Assembly: GCA_035637455.1 (NCBI GenBank)
Contig: DASPXE010000305.1
Coordinates: forward strand, 1-64,000
From: 20CM-4-69-16 sp035637455
GTDB lineage: Bacteria > Gemmatimonadota > Gemmatimonadetes > Gemmatimonadales > GWC2-71-9
DNA: 64,000 nucleotides
Direction of reading: 5' to 3'
Of this stretch, positions 1 to 8,670 are shown one piece after another (positions within the stretch are counted from its first letter, which is position 1; every line of letters begins with the position of its first letter). The notes beneath the pieces were generated by a model, which made no database searches, had not been told where the DNA came from, and saw nothing but the letters and a program-made list of their open reading frames with translations. The translations under genes and the position numbers were made by a program.

Positions 1-854
1 TCCTCCATGGCGAGCTTCGTGCCCGATCCCACGGAGAAGTGGGCGGTGTGCGCCGCGTCGCCCAGCAGCACGACCTTCTCGTGATGCCACCGCTCGTTCC
101 GCAGCGTGCCGAAGTTGCGCCACAGCGAGCGGTTCTTGAGCAGCCGATGCCCCTGCAGCTCCGCTTCGAACAACGCTTCGCAGAACGCGAGCGTCGCGTC
201 CTCGTCGGCGCGGTCCATCCCCGCCGCCTGCCAGGTCGCTGCCGTGGCTTCGACGATGAACGTCGAGCACCCCCGCTCGTACTGGTAGGCGTGGACCCGC
301 CACAGGCCGTGGCGATCGCGCTTGAAGTAGAACGTGAACGCGGGGAAAGGGCGGTCGGTGCCGAGCCACACGTAGCGGTTGGGGCGCCAATCCACGGTCG
401 GGTTGAACCGGTCGACGAACTGCTGGCGCACCACGCTGTTGAAGCCGTCGGCCGCGACGAGGAGATCGGCTCCCATGAGGGCGCGGATGTCCGCGACCTC
501 TCGGCCGACCTCGAGGCACACGCCGAGCGCTTCGGCGCGGCGCCCGAGGATCGCGAGCAGCGTGCGCCGTGACAACCCGCTAAACCCGTGACCGGTGGAC
601 GTGACGACCGTGTCGTTGATGTAGACGTCGATGTCGTCCCAATGGTGGAAGTGCCGCGCCATCTCCCGGTAGGTCTCGTGATCCGCTTCCGCGAGCGTGT
701 CTTGCGTCGCGTCGGAGAAGACGACGCCGAAGCCGAAGGTCGCCTCCAGCGGGTTCCGCTCGAGCACCGTGACGTGGTGCGAGGGATCCGCCCGCTTCAT
801 CTGGATTGCGAAGTAGAGCCCGGCCGGCCCGCCGCCCACCACGACGATCCTCAT
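1..854 (-). CDS. FAD-dependent salicylyl-CoA/anthraniloyl-CoA monooxygenase, N-terminal part (cut by window edge)
   Basis: Flavoprotein hydroxylase acting on an aromatic CoA thioester. The visible 284 residues start at an ATG and open with a Rossmann dinucleotide-binding motif (GGGPAG, residues 7-12). Near the window edge they carry the flavin-ribityl motif LLGDAAH. The stretch around FGFGVVFSD and the WDDI segment resemble the N-terminal halves of salicylyl-CoA 5-hydroxylase and 2-aminobenzoyl-CoA monooxygenase/reductase. Full family members are about 770 residues with a C-terminal old-yellow-enzyme-type reductase domain, which would lie outside the window. The ATG overlaps the upstream acyl-CoA dehydrogenase stop (ATGA), so it is the last visible gene of a six-gene operon. 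Which of the two substrates is used cannot be decided from this half. Confidence 0.85.
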   Translation of the reverse strand, partial: MRIVVVGGGPAGLYFAIQMKRADPSHHVTVLERNPLEATFGFGVVFSDATQDTLAEADHETYREMARHFHHWDDIDVYINDTVVTSTGHGFSGLSRRTLLAILGRRAEALGVCLEVGREVADIRALMGADLLVAADGFNSVVRQQFVDRFNPTVDWRPNRYVWLGTDRPFPAFTFYFKRDRHGLWRVHAYQYERGCSTFIVEATAATWQAAGMDRADEDATLAFCEALFEAELQGHRLLKNRSLWRNFGTLRNERWHHEKVVLLGDAAHTAHFSVGSGTKLAME

Positions 855-2011
855 GCCGCGCCTTCCGCGCCGGCCTGCTTCAGGAGCTGCCCCGCGACGA
901 TGAGGTGCTGGATCTCCGTCGTGCCCTCGTAGATCCGTAGCGCCCGGACGGCGCGGTACAGCCGGTCGACCGGGTGGGATGCGAGCACGCCTCGGCCCCC
1001 CAGGATCTGCACGGCATCGTCCACGATCCGCTGGGCGGCCTCGGTCGCGAAGGCTTTCGCCATCGCCGCTTCGAGGGTCACCCGGTCCGCGCCGCGGTCC
1101 TTCTCCCAGGCCGCGCGGTAGGTGAGGAGGCGGGCGGCGGTGAGGTCCGTCGCCATCCGCGCCAGCTTCTCTTGGATCAGCTGGAACTCGCCGAGCGTGT
1201 GGCCGAACTGTCGGCGTCGGGTGGCGTGCGCCACCGCCTCGTGCAGCGCCCGGGCCGCCATCCCGCACGCGGCGGCGGCGACGGTCGCGCGCAGGCGGTC
1301 GAGCGTGGCCAGCCCGAGCTTGAACCCCTCGCCTTCGGCGCCGAGACGGTCGGACGCCGGCACACGGCAGTCTTCGAACGCGATCTCGCCGAGCGGGTGC
1401 GGCGCCGAGAGCACGAGGGGGCGCACGAACTTGAGTCCGGGCGTGTCGGCCGCGACCACGAACGCCGAAATCCCCTTGTTGCCCTTTCCCCGGTCGGTGG
1501 AGGCGAAGACGGTGTAAAAGTCCGCAATCCCGGCGTTCGAGATGAGGGTTTTCGTGCCGCGCAGGACGTAGCTCGTGCCGTCACGACGCGCGGTGGTCGC
1601 GATCGCTGCCGCGTCCGAGCCCGCTTCGGGCTCGGTCATCGCGAACGATGCGATGGCCCGGCCCGCGAGCACCGCGGGAAGCCAGCGCTCCTTGAGCGGC
1701 GCGTCGCCTGCCAGGAGGATCGGTACCGTGCCGAGGGCTTGGAGCGCGAACATGGCGTCGGCCAGGGGGGAGGCGCCCGCCAGGGTCTCACGCACCAGGC
1801 ACGCCGCGCGCAGGTCGAGCTCTCCGATCGACGCGAACCAGCCCGCCCGGCCGAGCCGCGCCACGAGGTCGCGCGCCTGGGTGCGCGCGGTGGTGTCGTC
1901 GGCGGGCTCCGGGAGCGCGGCGATTTCCCGTGCCGCGTACGCCGTGATCCGACCAGCCAGGGCGACGTGGGATTCGGTCAGGAAGGCGGAGATGACGGTC
2001 GAATCGGGCAC
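851..2011 (-). CDS. Acyl-CoA dehydrogenase
   Basis: FAD-dependent alpha,beta-dehydrogenation of an acyl-CoA, 386 residues, the usual family length. Seen in the sequence: the signature FAMTEPEAGSDAA in the N-terminal half, the C-terminal ILGGRG segment and RIYEGTTEIQ, which carries the usual catalytic Glu region. GTG start; two nucleotides separate it from the enoyl-CoA hydratase stop, and its own stop overlaps the monooxygenase start. In this operon it probably acts in the beta-oxidation-like steps that follow dearomatisation of the ring. The exact substrate is an inference from context. Confidence 0.9.
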   Translation of the reverse strand: MPDSTVISAFLTESHVALAGRITAYAAREIAALPEPADDTTARTQARDLVARLGRAGWFASIGELDLRAACLVRETLAGASPLADAMFALQALGTVPILLAGDAPLKERWLPAVLAGRAIASFAMTEPEAGSDAAAIATTARRDGTSYVLRGTKTLISNAGIADFYTVFASTDRGKGNKGISAFVVAADTPGLKFVRPLVLSAPHPLGEIAFEDCRVPASDRLGAEGEGFKLGLATLDRLRATVAAAACGMAARALHEAVAHATRRRQFGHTLGEFQLIQEKLARMATDLTAARLLTYRAAWEKDRGADRVTLEAAMAKAFATEAAQRIVDDAVQILGGRGVLASHPVDRLYRAVRALRIYEGTTEIQHLIVAGQLLKQAGAEGAA

Positions 2012-2013
2012 GG

Positions 2014-2814
2014 TCAGACGAACTTGGGCTCGCGCTTCGTCTTGAAGGCGTCGTAGGCTTCACGGAAGTTGGCGCTGCGCATGCACTCGGCCTGCGCCTG
2101 CGCTTCGGCCTCGAGTGCGGTGGCGAGATCCATGTGGGCCTCGCGATTGAGCGCGTCCTTCGTGACCCCGAGCGCGTACGACGGCCCGCGGGCCAGCTGC
2201 TCGGCGAACCTGCGGGCTTCCGGCATCACGCTAGCGCCCGCGACGACCCGATTGTAGAGGCCGACCCGCAGGGCCGTCTGAGCATCGATGAAGTCGCCGG
2301 TCATGAGCAACTCGGTCGCGTGCCCGAGCCCGACGATGCGAGGCAGCAGCCAAGCCGCCCCCATGTCGGCGCCGGACAGGCCGACCTTCGTGAACAGGAA
2401 CGCGATCTTTGCCGACTCGACGGCGATGCGCACGTCGCACGCCGCGGCGATGACGGCGCCCGCTCCCGCTACGGTGCCGTTCAGGGCGCCGACGATGGGG
2501 CGCCGGCATTGTCGCAGCGCGAGGATGAGGTCGCAGGTGAGGCGGGTGAACTCGAGCAGCCCTGCAGCGTCGCGCGCGAACAGCGCCCCGATGATGTCCT
2601 CCACGTCGCCGCCCGAGCAGAACGCCCGCCCGGCCCCGGTGATGATCACCGCTCGGACCGCCGGCTCGCCGTCCAGCGTGCGGAAGGCGTCGCGCAGCTC
2701 GCGGTAGACGTCGAAGGTCAAGGCGTTGAGTCGATCCGGACGATTGAGCGTGATCGTGGCGACGCCCGTGTGCGGGTCGTGCTGGTACAGGAAGGACTTG
2801 GGCGTGAGCGGCAT
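2014..2814 (-). CDS. Enoyl-CoA hydratase/isomerase (crotonase) family
   Basis: Crotonase-fold protein of 266 residues, typical length. Oxyanion-hole segments are visible at GRAFCSGGDV and at GTVAGAGA, and VGLSGADMG occupies the usual catalytic-loop position, although an Asp stands where many hydratases have Glu. It may therefore be a hydratase, hydrolase or ring-opening crotonase rather than a classical hydratase. ATG start 21 nt after the RidA-like stop. Its place between acyl-CoA dehydrogenase and SDR genes suggests a beta-oxidation-type or ring-cleavage step on the CoA-bound intermediate. Confidence 0.88.
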   Translation of the reverse strand: MPLTPKSFLYQHDPHTGVATITLNRPDRLNALTFDVYRELRDAFRTLDGEPAVRAVIITGAGRAFCSGGDVEDIIGALFARDAAGLLEFTRLTCDLILALRQCRRPIVGALNGTVAGAGAVIAAACDVRIAVESAKIAFLFTKVGLSGADMGAAWLLPRIVGLGHATELLMTGDFIDAQTALRVGLYNRVVAGASVMPEARRFAEQLARGPSYALGVTKDALNREAHMDLATALEAEAQAQAECMRSANFREAYDAFKTKREPKFV

Positions 2815-2835
2815 GCGAGGATCTCCGGGTGTCCG

Positions 2836-3215
2836 TCAGGGAAGCACGGCCGTCGCTTCGATCTCCACGATGGCGTGCGCGTCGGCGAGCGCCCGCACTT
2901 CCACGAGCGTCATGGCGGGGTAGTGCCGCCCCATGAAGCGGCGGTGGACCTCGCCCAGCGGTTTGAGGCTCGCGAGGTACAGCTGCCGGTCGGTAACGTA
3001 GACCGTCATGCGGCCGACGTGCTCGGGACTTCCGCCGGCCGCGCGGACGACCTCCAGCACGCGCTCGAGCGCGCCCGCCCACTGCTCGACGAGCCCCCTG
3101 CGGTCAGGGGCCGCCTGCCCGGCCACGAACAGCAGCCGCCCGCCCACCGGGGCGAGCATCCCGTGATTCCAGCCGCTGGGGCGTCCCAGCGCCTCCGGGT
3201 TCACGATCCGAAACG

Positions 3216-3219
<4 letters not shown>
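2836..3219 (-). CDS. RidA/YjgF-family protein, apparently without the catalytic arginine
   Basis: Small protein of 127 residues in the RidA (Rid/YER057c/UK114) fold family. Seen: the family core around AGQAAPD and the C-terminal VEIEATAVL strand. Canonical RidA enamine/imine deaminases carry an Arg in a PARS-type motif just before the last strand; here the segment reads YPAMTLVEV, with Met at that place. Imine deamination like that of E. coli RidA is therefore doubtful, and it may belong to another Rid subfamily with a different chemistry. The ATG overlaps the SDR stop. A Rid protein beside an aminoaromatic CoA pathway could handle an enamine released from the ring (inference). Confidence 0.8.
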
Positions 3220-4030
<811 letters not shown>

Positions 4031-4034
<4 letters not shown>

Positions 4035-4786
4035 CCGGGAGGCTCCGCCAGCACCGCCTCTGCGAGGATCGCTCCGAGGATCTCGATCGTGCGCACGCCC
4101 TCGTCGGCCTCAGCGTCGGCCGGCGACCCGAAGTATGCCCGGGGCCCGCCCGCTTCCTCGAAGCTCGTCTGGCCGGAGCGGATCGCCGCGCTGAGCGAGC
4201 GGGGGTTGGAGGGCAGCGCTCGGCGGATCGCTTCCCGGACCAGCTCGGGGCGTACCGCCAGGACGATGGAGCTCTCGTACCGCCCCGCATGGCAGGCGCC
4301 GCTCCGGAACTCCTCGGTGAGCCGGAGGGCCCAGGGCCGCTTGGTGACGTCGGGAAATACGATACGGGCGCCGTTCTCGCGCTGATTCTGGGCCACGGCA
4401 GCCTCGAGGGCGGCGACGTGTGCGGGGTCCAGATGCGCGTTCGCGACCGCGAGCACGTGGAGGCCGTGCCGCGTCAAACTGCGTGCGAGGTCGAGAAGTA
4501 GGGCGGTCACCGTCCCCGGTCGCAGGGACACGGTGCCGGGGAACCCGGCGGCGAATTCGGCGGCGGTGTAGGCGAGTGGCGGGAGCAGCACGGCGTTGTA
4601 GCCCTGGGTGGCGAGCCTCGCCGCGGCAGCGCGGGCCATCGTCTCCGCAATGATGACGTCGGTTGCGAGCGGCAGGTGCGGGCCGTGCGCCTCGACGGCA
4701 CCGACGGGCAGAATGGCCACCGCTTTCGCCCGGTCGAGGTCGCGAACCTCCTCCCAGGTCAGCTGCGCGAGGTCGAGGACCGCCAT
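4031..4786 (-). CDS. Creatininase-family amidohydrolase
   Basis: Metal-dependent hydrolase of the creatininase/MftE superfamily, 251 residues from the ATG chosen here; an in-frame ATG 57 nt upstream would add residues with no family resemblance. Seen: the metal-binding segment PVGAVEAHGPHLPLATD with Glu, His and Asp ligands, then HAGRYESS, the counterpart of the family HAGExETS motif. NAHLDP takes the place of the usual NGHGGN, so the active site is not typical. It is the first gene of the six-gene - strand operon, divergent from the CoA ligase. Its role is unknown; hydrolysis of an amide, lactam or amidine formed in the pathway is a guess. Confidence 0.8.
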
Positions 4787-4851
4787 GGGTGCTGTATCGT
4801 ACCGGGCCGGGCGGTTGACCGCCAGGCGTCGGCGGCCGATCATCTGTCACC
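4787..4851. promoter_or_regulatory. Divergent promoter region of the aromatic CoA cluster
   Basis: Only 65 bp separate the two divergent start codons, so both promoters and any operator must overlap. On + a TTGACC (4815-4820) is a good -35 for the ligase, with a weak -10 (GATCAT, 4838-4843, 17-bp spacing). On - a possible -10 TACGAT (4796-4801) lies just before the creatininase ATG. No regulator gene is adjacent within the window. Confidence 0.45.
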
Positions 4852-6372
4852 ATGGCCTTCGAGGCGCCGGAGCAGTTCAACATCGCCGATTACTTCCTCG
4901 ACGCCCGCGTGCGAGAAGGGAAGGGCGATCGGCCCGCGGTCCTCACGGACGCGGCCACGTTCACCTACCGCGAGATCGCGGCGCTGGCGAATCAGTTCGG
5001 CCACGCGCTGCGCGAGGCCGGCGTGCAACCCGAGCAGCGCGTCATGATCGCCCTCCCCGACGGGCCGGCGTTCGTCGCAGCCCTGTTCGGGACGCTGAAG
5101 ATCGGCGCCGTGGTCGTCATGGTGAATCCCCAGCTCAAGCCCGATGCCATCGAGTACTTCTACGCCTACACGCGCGCCCGCGTGATCGTCGCGCACCGGG
5201 ACAGCGTGGGCGCGTTCCGAGCGGCGGCGCGCAGTGCGCGGCACCCGCTCGCCACGTGCGTGGTCGGCGAGGAGGAATGGGACGCGCGGCTCGCCCAGGC
5301 CCCGGTCGCGCTCGACACCTTCCCGACGCACCGCGACGACGCGGCCATCTGGCTGTTCTCGGGCGGCACCACGGGGCAGCCGAAAGCCGTGGTGCAAACC
5401 CACCGATCGTTCGCGAATACCACGGAATGCTACGCCAAAGGCGTGCTTGGCTACACCGAGCGCGATGTGACCGTGAGCGTGCCCAAGCTCTATTTCGGCT
5501 ACGCCACCGGCTCGAACCTGCTGTTCCCGTTCTCCGTCGGCGCGGCCACGATGCTGTTCCCCGAAGCCGCGACCGCCGACGTCTTGTTCCAGAAGATCGC
5601 CCGCTTCCAGCCGACCATCCTGATCAACGTCCCCACGATGATCAACCAGATGGTGAGCCACACGACGGCGGCGACCCGGGACCTCTCCTGCTTGCGCCTC
5701 GCCACATCGGCGGGCGAGCCGCTCCCGGTCGAGCTGTATCACCGCTGGAAGGGCACGTTCGGGGTCGAGCTCTTGGACGGTCTCGGCACGGCGGAGATGT
5801 GGCACATCTTCATCTCGAACCGTCCGGGACAGGTGCGACCCGGAACGCTCGGTACGGTCGTTCCCGGCTTCGAGGTCAGAGTTTGCGACGCGGACGGGCT
5901 GGAGCTGCCGGATGGCGAGGTTGGCGCCCTGTGGGTGCGTGGCGACTCCCGGGCGATCTGCTACTGGCAGCAAATGGACAAGACCAAGCAGGGATTCCGG
6001 GGAGAGTGGTACGTGTCGGGGGACATGATCCGCCGCGATCCGGAGGGTTACGTAACCTACTGCGGCCGCATCGACGACATGCTCAAAGTCTCGGGGAAGT
6101 GGCTCTCACCTCAGGAGGTCGAGAACTGCCTGCTGCGGCACCCGGCCGTGAAGGAAGTGGCCGTGGTGGGTGTGGTCGGGGCGGCGGGGCTCACGAAGCC
6201 GCACGCCTTCGTGGTGGCGAACGAGCGGCGCGACGGATTGGCCGAAGAACTGCAAGCGTTCGTGCGGGAGCGGCTCGAAGCTTATAAGTATCCGCGGGAG
6301 GTGATCTTCCTCGACGCGCTACCGCGGACCCACCTGGGGAAAGTGGATCGCGCGCGGCTGAGGCGCGGGTAG
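4852..6372 (+). CDS. Benzoate-CoA-ligase-family aryl-CoA synthetase
   Basis: ATP-dependent aryl-acid:CoA ligase (ANL superfamily), 506 residues. Seen: the phosphate-binding motif FSGGTTGQPKAV near residue 168, the benzoate-CoA-ligase-type segment PKLYFGYATGSNLLFPF, the A5 motif DGLGTAEMWH, and the C-terminal catalytic Lys in THLGKVDR. It activates an aromatic acid (benzoate, 2-aminobenzoate or salicylate type) to its CoA thioester, the entry step for the divergent operon that holds the CoA-thioester monooxygenase. The neighbours favour 2-aminobenzoate or salicylate over plain benzoate (inference). Confidence 0.9.
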   Translation: MAFEAPEQFNIADYFLDARVREGKGDRPAVLTDAATFTYREIAALANQFGHALREAGVQPEQRVMIALPDGPAFVAALFGTLKIGAVVVMVNPQLKPDAIEYFYAYTRARVIVAHRDSVGAFRAAARSARHPLATCVVGEEEWDARLAQAPVALDTFPTHRDDAAIWLFSGGTTGQPKAVVQTHRSFANTTECYAKGVLGYTERDVTVSVPKLYFGYATGSNLLFPFSVGAATMLFPEAATADVLFQKIARFQPTILINVPTMINQMVSHTTAATRDLSCLRLATSAGEPLPVELYHRWKGTFGVELLDGLGTAEMWHIFISNRPGQVRPGTLGTVVPGFEVRVCDADGLELPDGEVGALWVRGDSRAICYWQQMDKTKQGFRGEWYVSGDMIRRDPEGYVTYCGRIDDMLKVSGKWLSPQEVENCLLRHPAVKEVAVVGVVGAAGLTKPHAFVVANERRDGLAEELQAFVRERLEAYKYPREVIFLDALPRTHLGKVDRARLRRG

Positions 6373-6376
6373 CGCT

Positions 6377-6610
6377 CTAGCCCCGCTTCTTCCCCGCTCG
6401 CTCTTCCAGCTTGGCGATCAGTTTCTCGATCTGGAGCTTCATCCGTTTGAGCGCGGGCAGCAGCCTCGGCTCGAGGTCGCGCTCGAGCTCTTTACCTTCA
6501 TGGACGAAGTCTTTCAACAGGTCGCGCATCCGCTCCACCAGCTCGCGCCAGGTGGGCGCCGGCTCCGGCTCCGTCGGCGCCGGATCGCGCTTGGTCGGAA
6601 GGTTGCTCAT
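6377..6610 (-). CDS. Small charged helical protein
   Basis: Hypothetical protein of 77 residues, not recognised. It starts at the ATG preceded by a GGGAG ribosome site; the longer frame upstream has no support. It has a Pro/Glu-rich N-terminus followed by one long amphipathic, Glu/Lys/Arg-rich helix (from WRELVERMRDLL to the end) that looks coiled-coil forming. No signal peptide or membrane segment. It converges on the CoA ligase with a 4-bp gap. A possible -10 TATGAT lies at 6651-6656 on the - strand. Confidence 0.6.
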   Translation of the reverse strand: MSNLPTKRDPAPTEPEPAPTWRELVERMRDLLKDFVHEGKELERDLEPRLLPALKRMKLQIEKLIAKLEERAGKKRG

Positions 6611-6769
6611 CGGTATCTCCCGGGATTGAAGGGGTAAGAGGAATCCCCGAATCATACGCACCGGACCATCGCCAGGGTTCACCGCCGGGTGCACCCGTAG
6701 CGAAACCGTGCAGCCCCGTGTATTTAGTACGCGTCTGCGCGGCTTCGCATCCGCGCATCCTGGCTGTTG

Positions 6770-6856
6770 GGATAGGTGGCCGAGTGGCTGAAGGCACACG
6801 CCTGGAGAGCGTGTAAACGGGTAACCGTTTCGTGGGTTCGAATCCCACCCTATCCG
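6770..6856 (+). tRNA. tRNA-Ser (anticodon GGA)
   Basis: 87-nt class II tRNA. The acceptor 5' strand GGATAGG pairs with CCTATCC at 6849-6855, discriminator G at 6856; no CCA is encoded. The anticodon loop CTGGAGA between five-pair stems CACGC/GCGTG gives GGA (6804-6806). There is a long variable arm as expected for Ser, and the T-loop GTTCGAATC. It reads UCC/UCU codons. Confidence 0.96.
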
Positions 6857-6862
6857 TAACGG

Positions 6863-6952
6863 CTAGACGGAGAGACGGGTAGACGGGTAGCGCGTCGTGA
6901 TCTGGCCTTTGGAACCCTATCCGTCTACCCGTCTCTCCGTCTACCCGTCTAG
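6863..6952. repeat. Large inverted repeat between two tRNA-Ser genes
   Basis: Perfect 21-bp inverted repeat (6866-6886 with 6921-6941), loop 34 nt. Each arm is made of repeats of words such as AGACGGGT and TAGACGG, so several pairing registers exist. No T-tract follows. It could end the first tRNA transcript or act as a processing hairpin. It resembles in style the hairpins at 15953-16035 and 32691-32828. Confidence 0.85.
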
Positions 6953-6957
6953 GTGTT

Positions 6958-7044
6958 GGACAGGTGCGTGAGCGGTTGAAACGGCCGGTCTCGAAAACCG
7001 GTGTGCCCGCAAGGGTACCGTGGGTTCGAATCCCACCCTGTCCG
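6958..7044 (+). tRNA. tRNA-Ser (anticodon CGA)
   Basis: 87-nt class II tRNA. Acceptor strand GGACAGG pairs with CCTGTCC at 7037-7043, discriminator G at 7044; no encoded CCA. The anticodon stem CCGGT/ACCGG closes the loop CTCGAAA, anticodon CGA (6992-6994), reading UCG. It has a long variable arm and a T-loop region almost identical to the tRNA-Ser 100 bp upstream. Confidence 0.96.
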
Positions 7045-7089
7045 TGTCAGGCTCGAGAACAGGGAGCAGCAAGAGACAAGGAGGGACCG

Positions 7090-7617
7090 ATGCGCTGGAC
7101 AAGGGCTGGTCTTGCCGCTCTAGTCGTGCTGCCGGCGCTTGCCTGCAAGTCGGAAGCGAAGAAGCTCGAGGAGATCCGCACCTGCAGCGCCATCACCATG
7201 GACGCACAGGGCGCCGCCAACTGCCTCGTGTTGCAGTACCGGTGGAAGAAGAACCAGGCGCTCGCGGCGGCGCAGCGGTTCCAGCACGAGCACGACAGCA
7301 CCGCTCAGGCGGGAGCGGACGCGAGCTGGCGCGCGGACGCCGCGCGGCACACGAAGGAGATCAAGGAGTGCGAAGCCGATCCGTCGGGTGACGTGACTCG
7401 CTGTCTGTTGGGATACGGCTGGGCCGAGCCACGCGCCCAAGCGACCTCAGACTCGCTGTGGCGCGGCAACGCGTCGAAGCACCGGCAGGAGATCCAGACT
7501 TGCGCGCGGCGTAAGGACATGCAGGCGGGCGCCTGCTTGCAGCTCTACTACAAGTGGAGCCCCGAGCGGGCGCTCGCGCTGGACGATTCGATCCGGCGGG
7601 CGCAGATGACGAGGTAG
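7090..7617 (+). CDS. Cysteine-rich putative lipoprotein
   Basis: Not recognised as a named family. 175 residues from an ATG preceded by a good AAGGAGGG site (7079-7086). N-terminal signal peptide ends in a lipobox-like LPALAC, so it is probably lipidated and exported. The mature part contains repeated units of the type RHxxEIxxC...CLxLxYxW, seen three times (around EEIRTCSA, KEIKECEA and QEIQTCAR), with conserved Cys pairs that suggest disulfides. Its TAG stop overlaps the GTG of the downstream dehydrogenase. Confidence 0.7.
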   Translation: MRWTRAGLAALVVLPALACKSEAKKLEEIRTCSAITMDAQGAANCLVLQYRWKKNQALAAAQRFQHEHDSTAQAGADASWRADAARHTKEIKECEADPSGDVTRCLLGYGWAEPRAQATSDSLWRGNASKHRQEIQTCARRKDMQAGACLQLYYKWSPERALALDDSIRRAQMTR

Positions 7618-8555
7618 TGAGGCACCCCGTCCTCATCGCCGCCGAGCTGAAGGATCTCCTCGAGCCGGAGCAGCTGGCCGGACTCGACATCACGTGGATC
7701 TCTATCGACCAGCCGACGCCGCGGGGCGACTACGTCGCCATCGTGCCGCTGCTGTCGCGCTGGGTCGGCGGCACCGAGTTCAAGCAGCTCCCCAAGCTCA
7801 AGATCGTCGCCAACTGTGCCGTGGGGCACGACAATGTGGACGTCGTCGCCGCCGAGCTGCGCGGCGTCAAGGTCACCAACACGCCCGACGTCCTCACCGA
7901 CGCGACGGCCGATCTGGCGTGGGCGCTCATCCTCGCCTGCGCGCGGCGCGTGGTGGCCGGCACCGAGCTCGTGAAGAGCGGCCAGTGGGCCGGCTGGCAT
8001 CCGGACCTGCTACTCGGGCTCGAGCTGCGGGGGCGGACCTTGGGCCTGTTTGGGGCGGGACGCATCGGCCAGGCGGTCGGGCGCCGAGCGGTGCCCTTCG
8101 GGATGCGCACGCTGTACGCGGCGCGCAACCCGCGGCCCGAGTTCGAGCGGGAGACGGGCGCCCTCCGCGTCGAGTTCTCGCAGCTGCTGCGGCAGAGCGA
8201 CGTGCTCTCGCTTCACGTTCCCGCGGTGCCGGAAACCAAGGGCGTCATCAACGCCGAGACGCTGCGGCAGATGAAGCCGGGCGCCATCCTCATTAACACG
8301 GCACGCGGTGACCTGATTCGCGAAGAGGCGCTCGCCATCGCGCTGGAGGAGGGCCGGCTCGGCGCGGCGGGCCTCGACGTCTACCTCGAGGAGCCGCGCA
8401 TCCACCCCCGGCTCCTGGCGGCGCCGCGCACCGTACTACTCCCGCACTTGGGCAGCGCCACGCTCGAGACGCGCCGCCAGATGGCGGCCATGGCGCTGGC
8501 CAACGTGCGGGCGGTGCTGTCGGGCGATCCACCGTTGACCCCGGTGTTCCGGTGA
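7617..8555 (+). CDS. D-2-hydroxyacid dehydrogenase (glyoxylate/hydroxypyruvate reductase type)
   Basis: NAD(P)-dependent reductase of 2-oxoacids, 312 residues. Start chosen at the GTG overlapping the lipoprotein stop; it leaves the family-typical VLIAAEL strand at the N-terminus. Seen: nucleotide-binding GAGRIG near residue 146, catalytic Arg in TARGDLI, Glu in LEEP, and His in LPHLGSAT. The sequence resembles glyoxylate/hydroxypyruvate reductases more than phosphoglycerate dehydrogenases, because there is no C-terminal ACT domain. The metabolic role is not fixed by the neighbours. Confidence 0.88.
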   Translation: MRHPVLIAAELKDLLEPEQLAGLDITWISIDQPTPRGDYVAIVPLLSRWVGGTEFKQLPKLKIVANCAVGHDNVDVVAAELRGVKVTNTPDVLTDATADLAWALILACARRVVAGTELVKSGQWAGWHPDLLLGLELRGRTLGLFGAGRIGQAVGRRAVPFGMRTLYAARNPRPEFERETGALRVEFSQLLRQSDVLSLHVPAVPETKGVINAETLRQMKPGAILINTARGDLIREEALAIALEEGRLGAAGLDVYLEEPRIHPRLLAAPRTVLLPHLGSATLETRRQMAAMALANVRAVLSGDPPLTPVFR

Positions 8556-8583
8556 GGGCGCAAGCCGGCCGCAGGGCGATGAG

Positions 8584-8612
8584 TTGCCCGCCGTGAGTCG
8601 AAGTGTTATTGC
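8584..8612 (+). promoter_or_regulatory. Promoter for the Ser/Thr kinase gene
   Basis: TTGCCC (8584-8589), 17-bp spacer, TATTGC (8607-8612). It lies in a 115-bp gap without other features, about 60 nt before the kinase start. Confidence 0.5.
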
Positions 8613-8670
8613 ATACGTAGCCGGTGACAGCAGCCGCGGGTGACCCGACCAGCCGGGTCCTAGGCGAGGT

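Noticed and set aside
974..2056. Long + strand open frame opposite the acyl-CoA dehydrogenase
   Set aside because: Arg/Gly/His-rich translation without domains; it is the antisense shadow of a well-supported gene in GC-rich DNA. The same applies to other long opposite frames, such as 2134-3576, 4840-5973 and 27403-29538.
6863..6952. CRISPR-like or integration-site reading of the repeats between the tRNA genes
   Set aside because: Repeated words are 7-8 nt and contiguous, with no unique spacers, cas genes or integrase nearby; a simple hairpin explains them.
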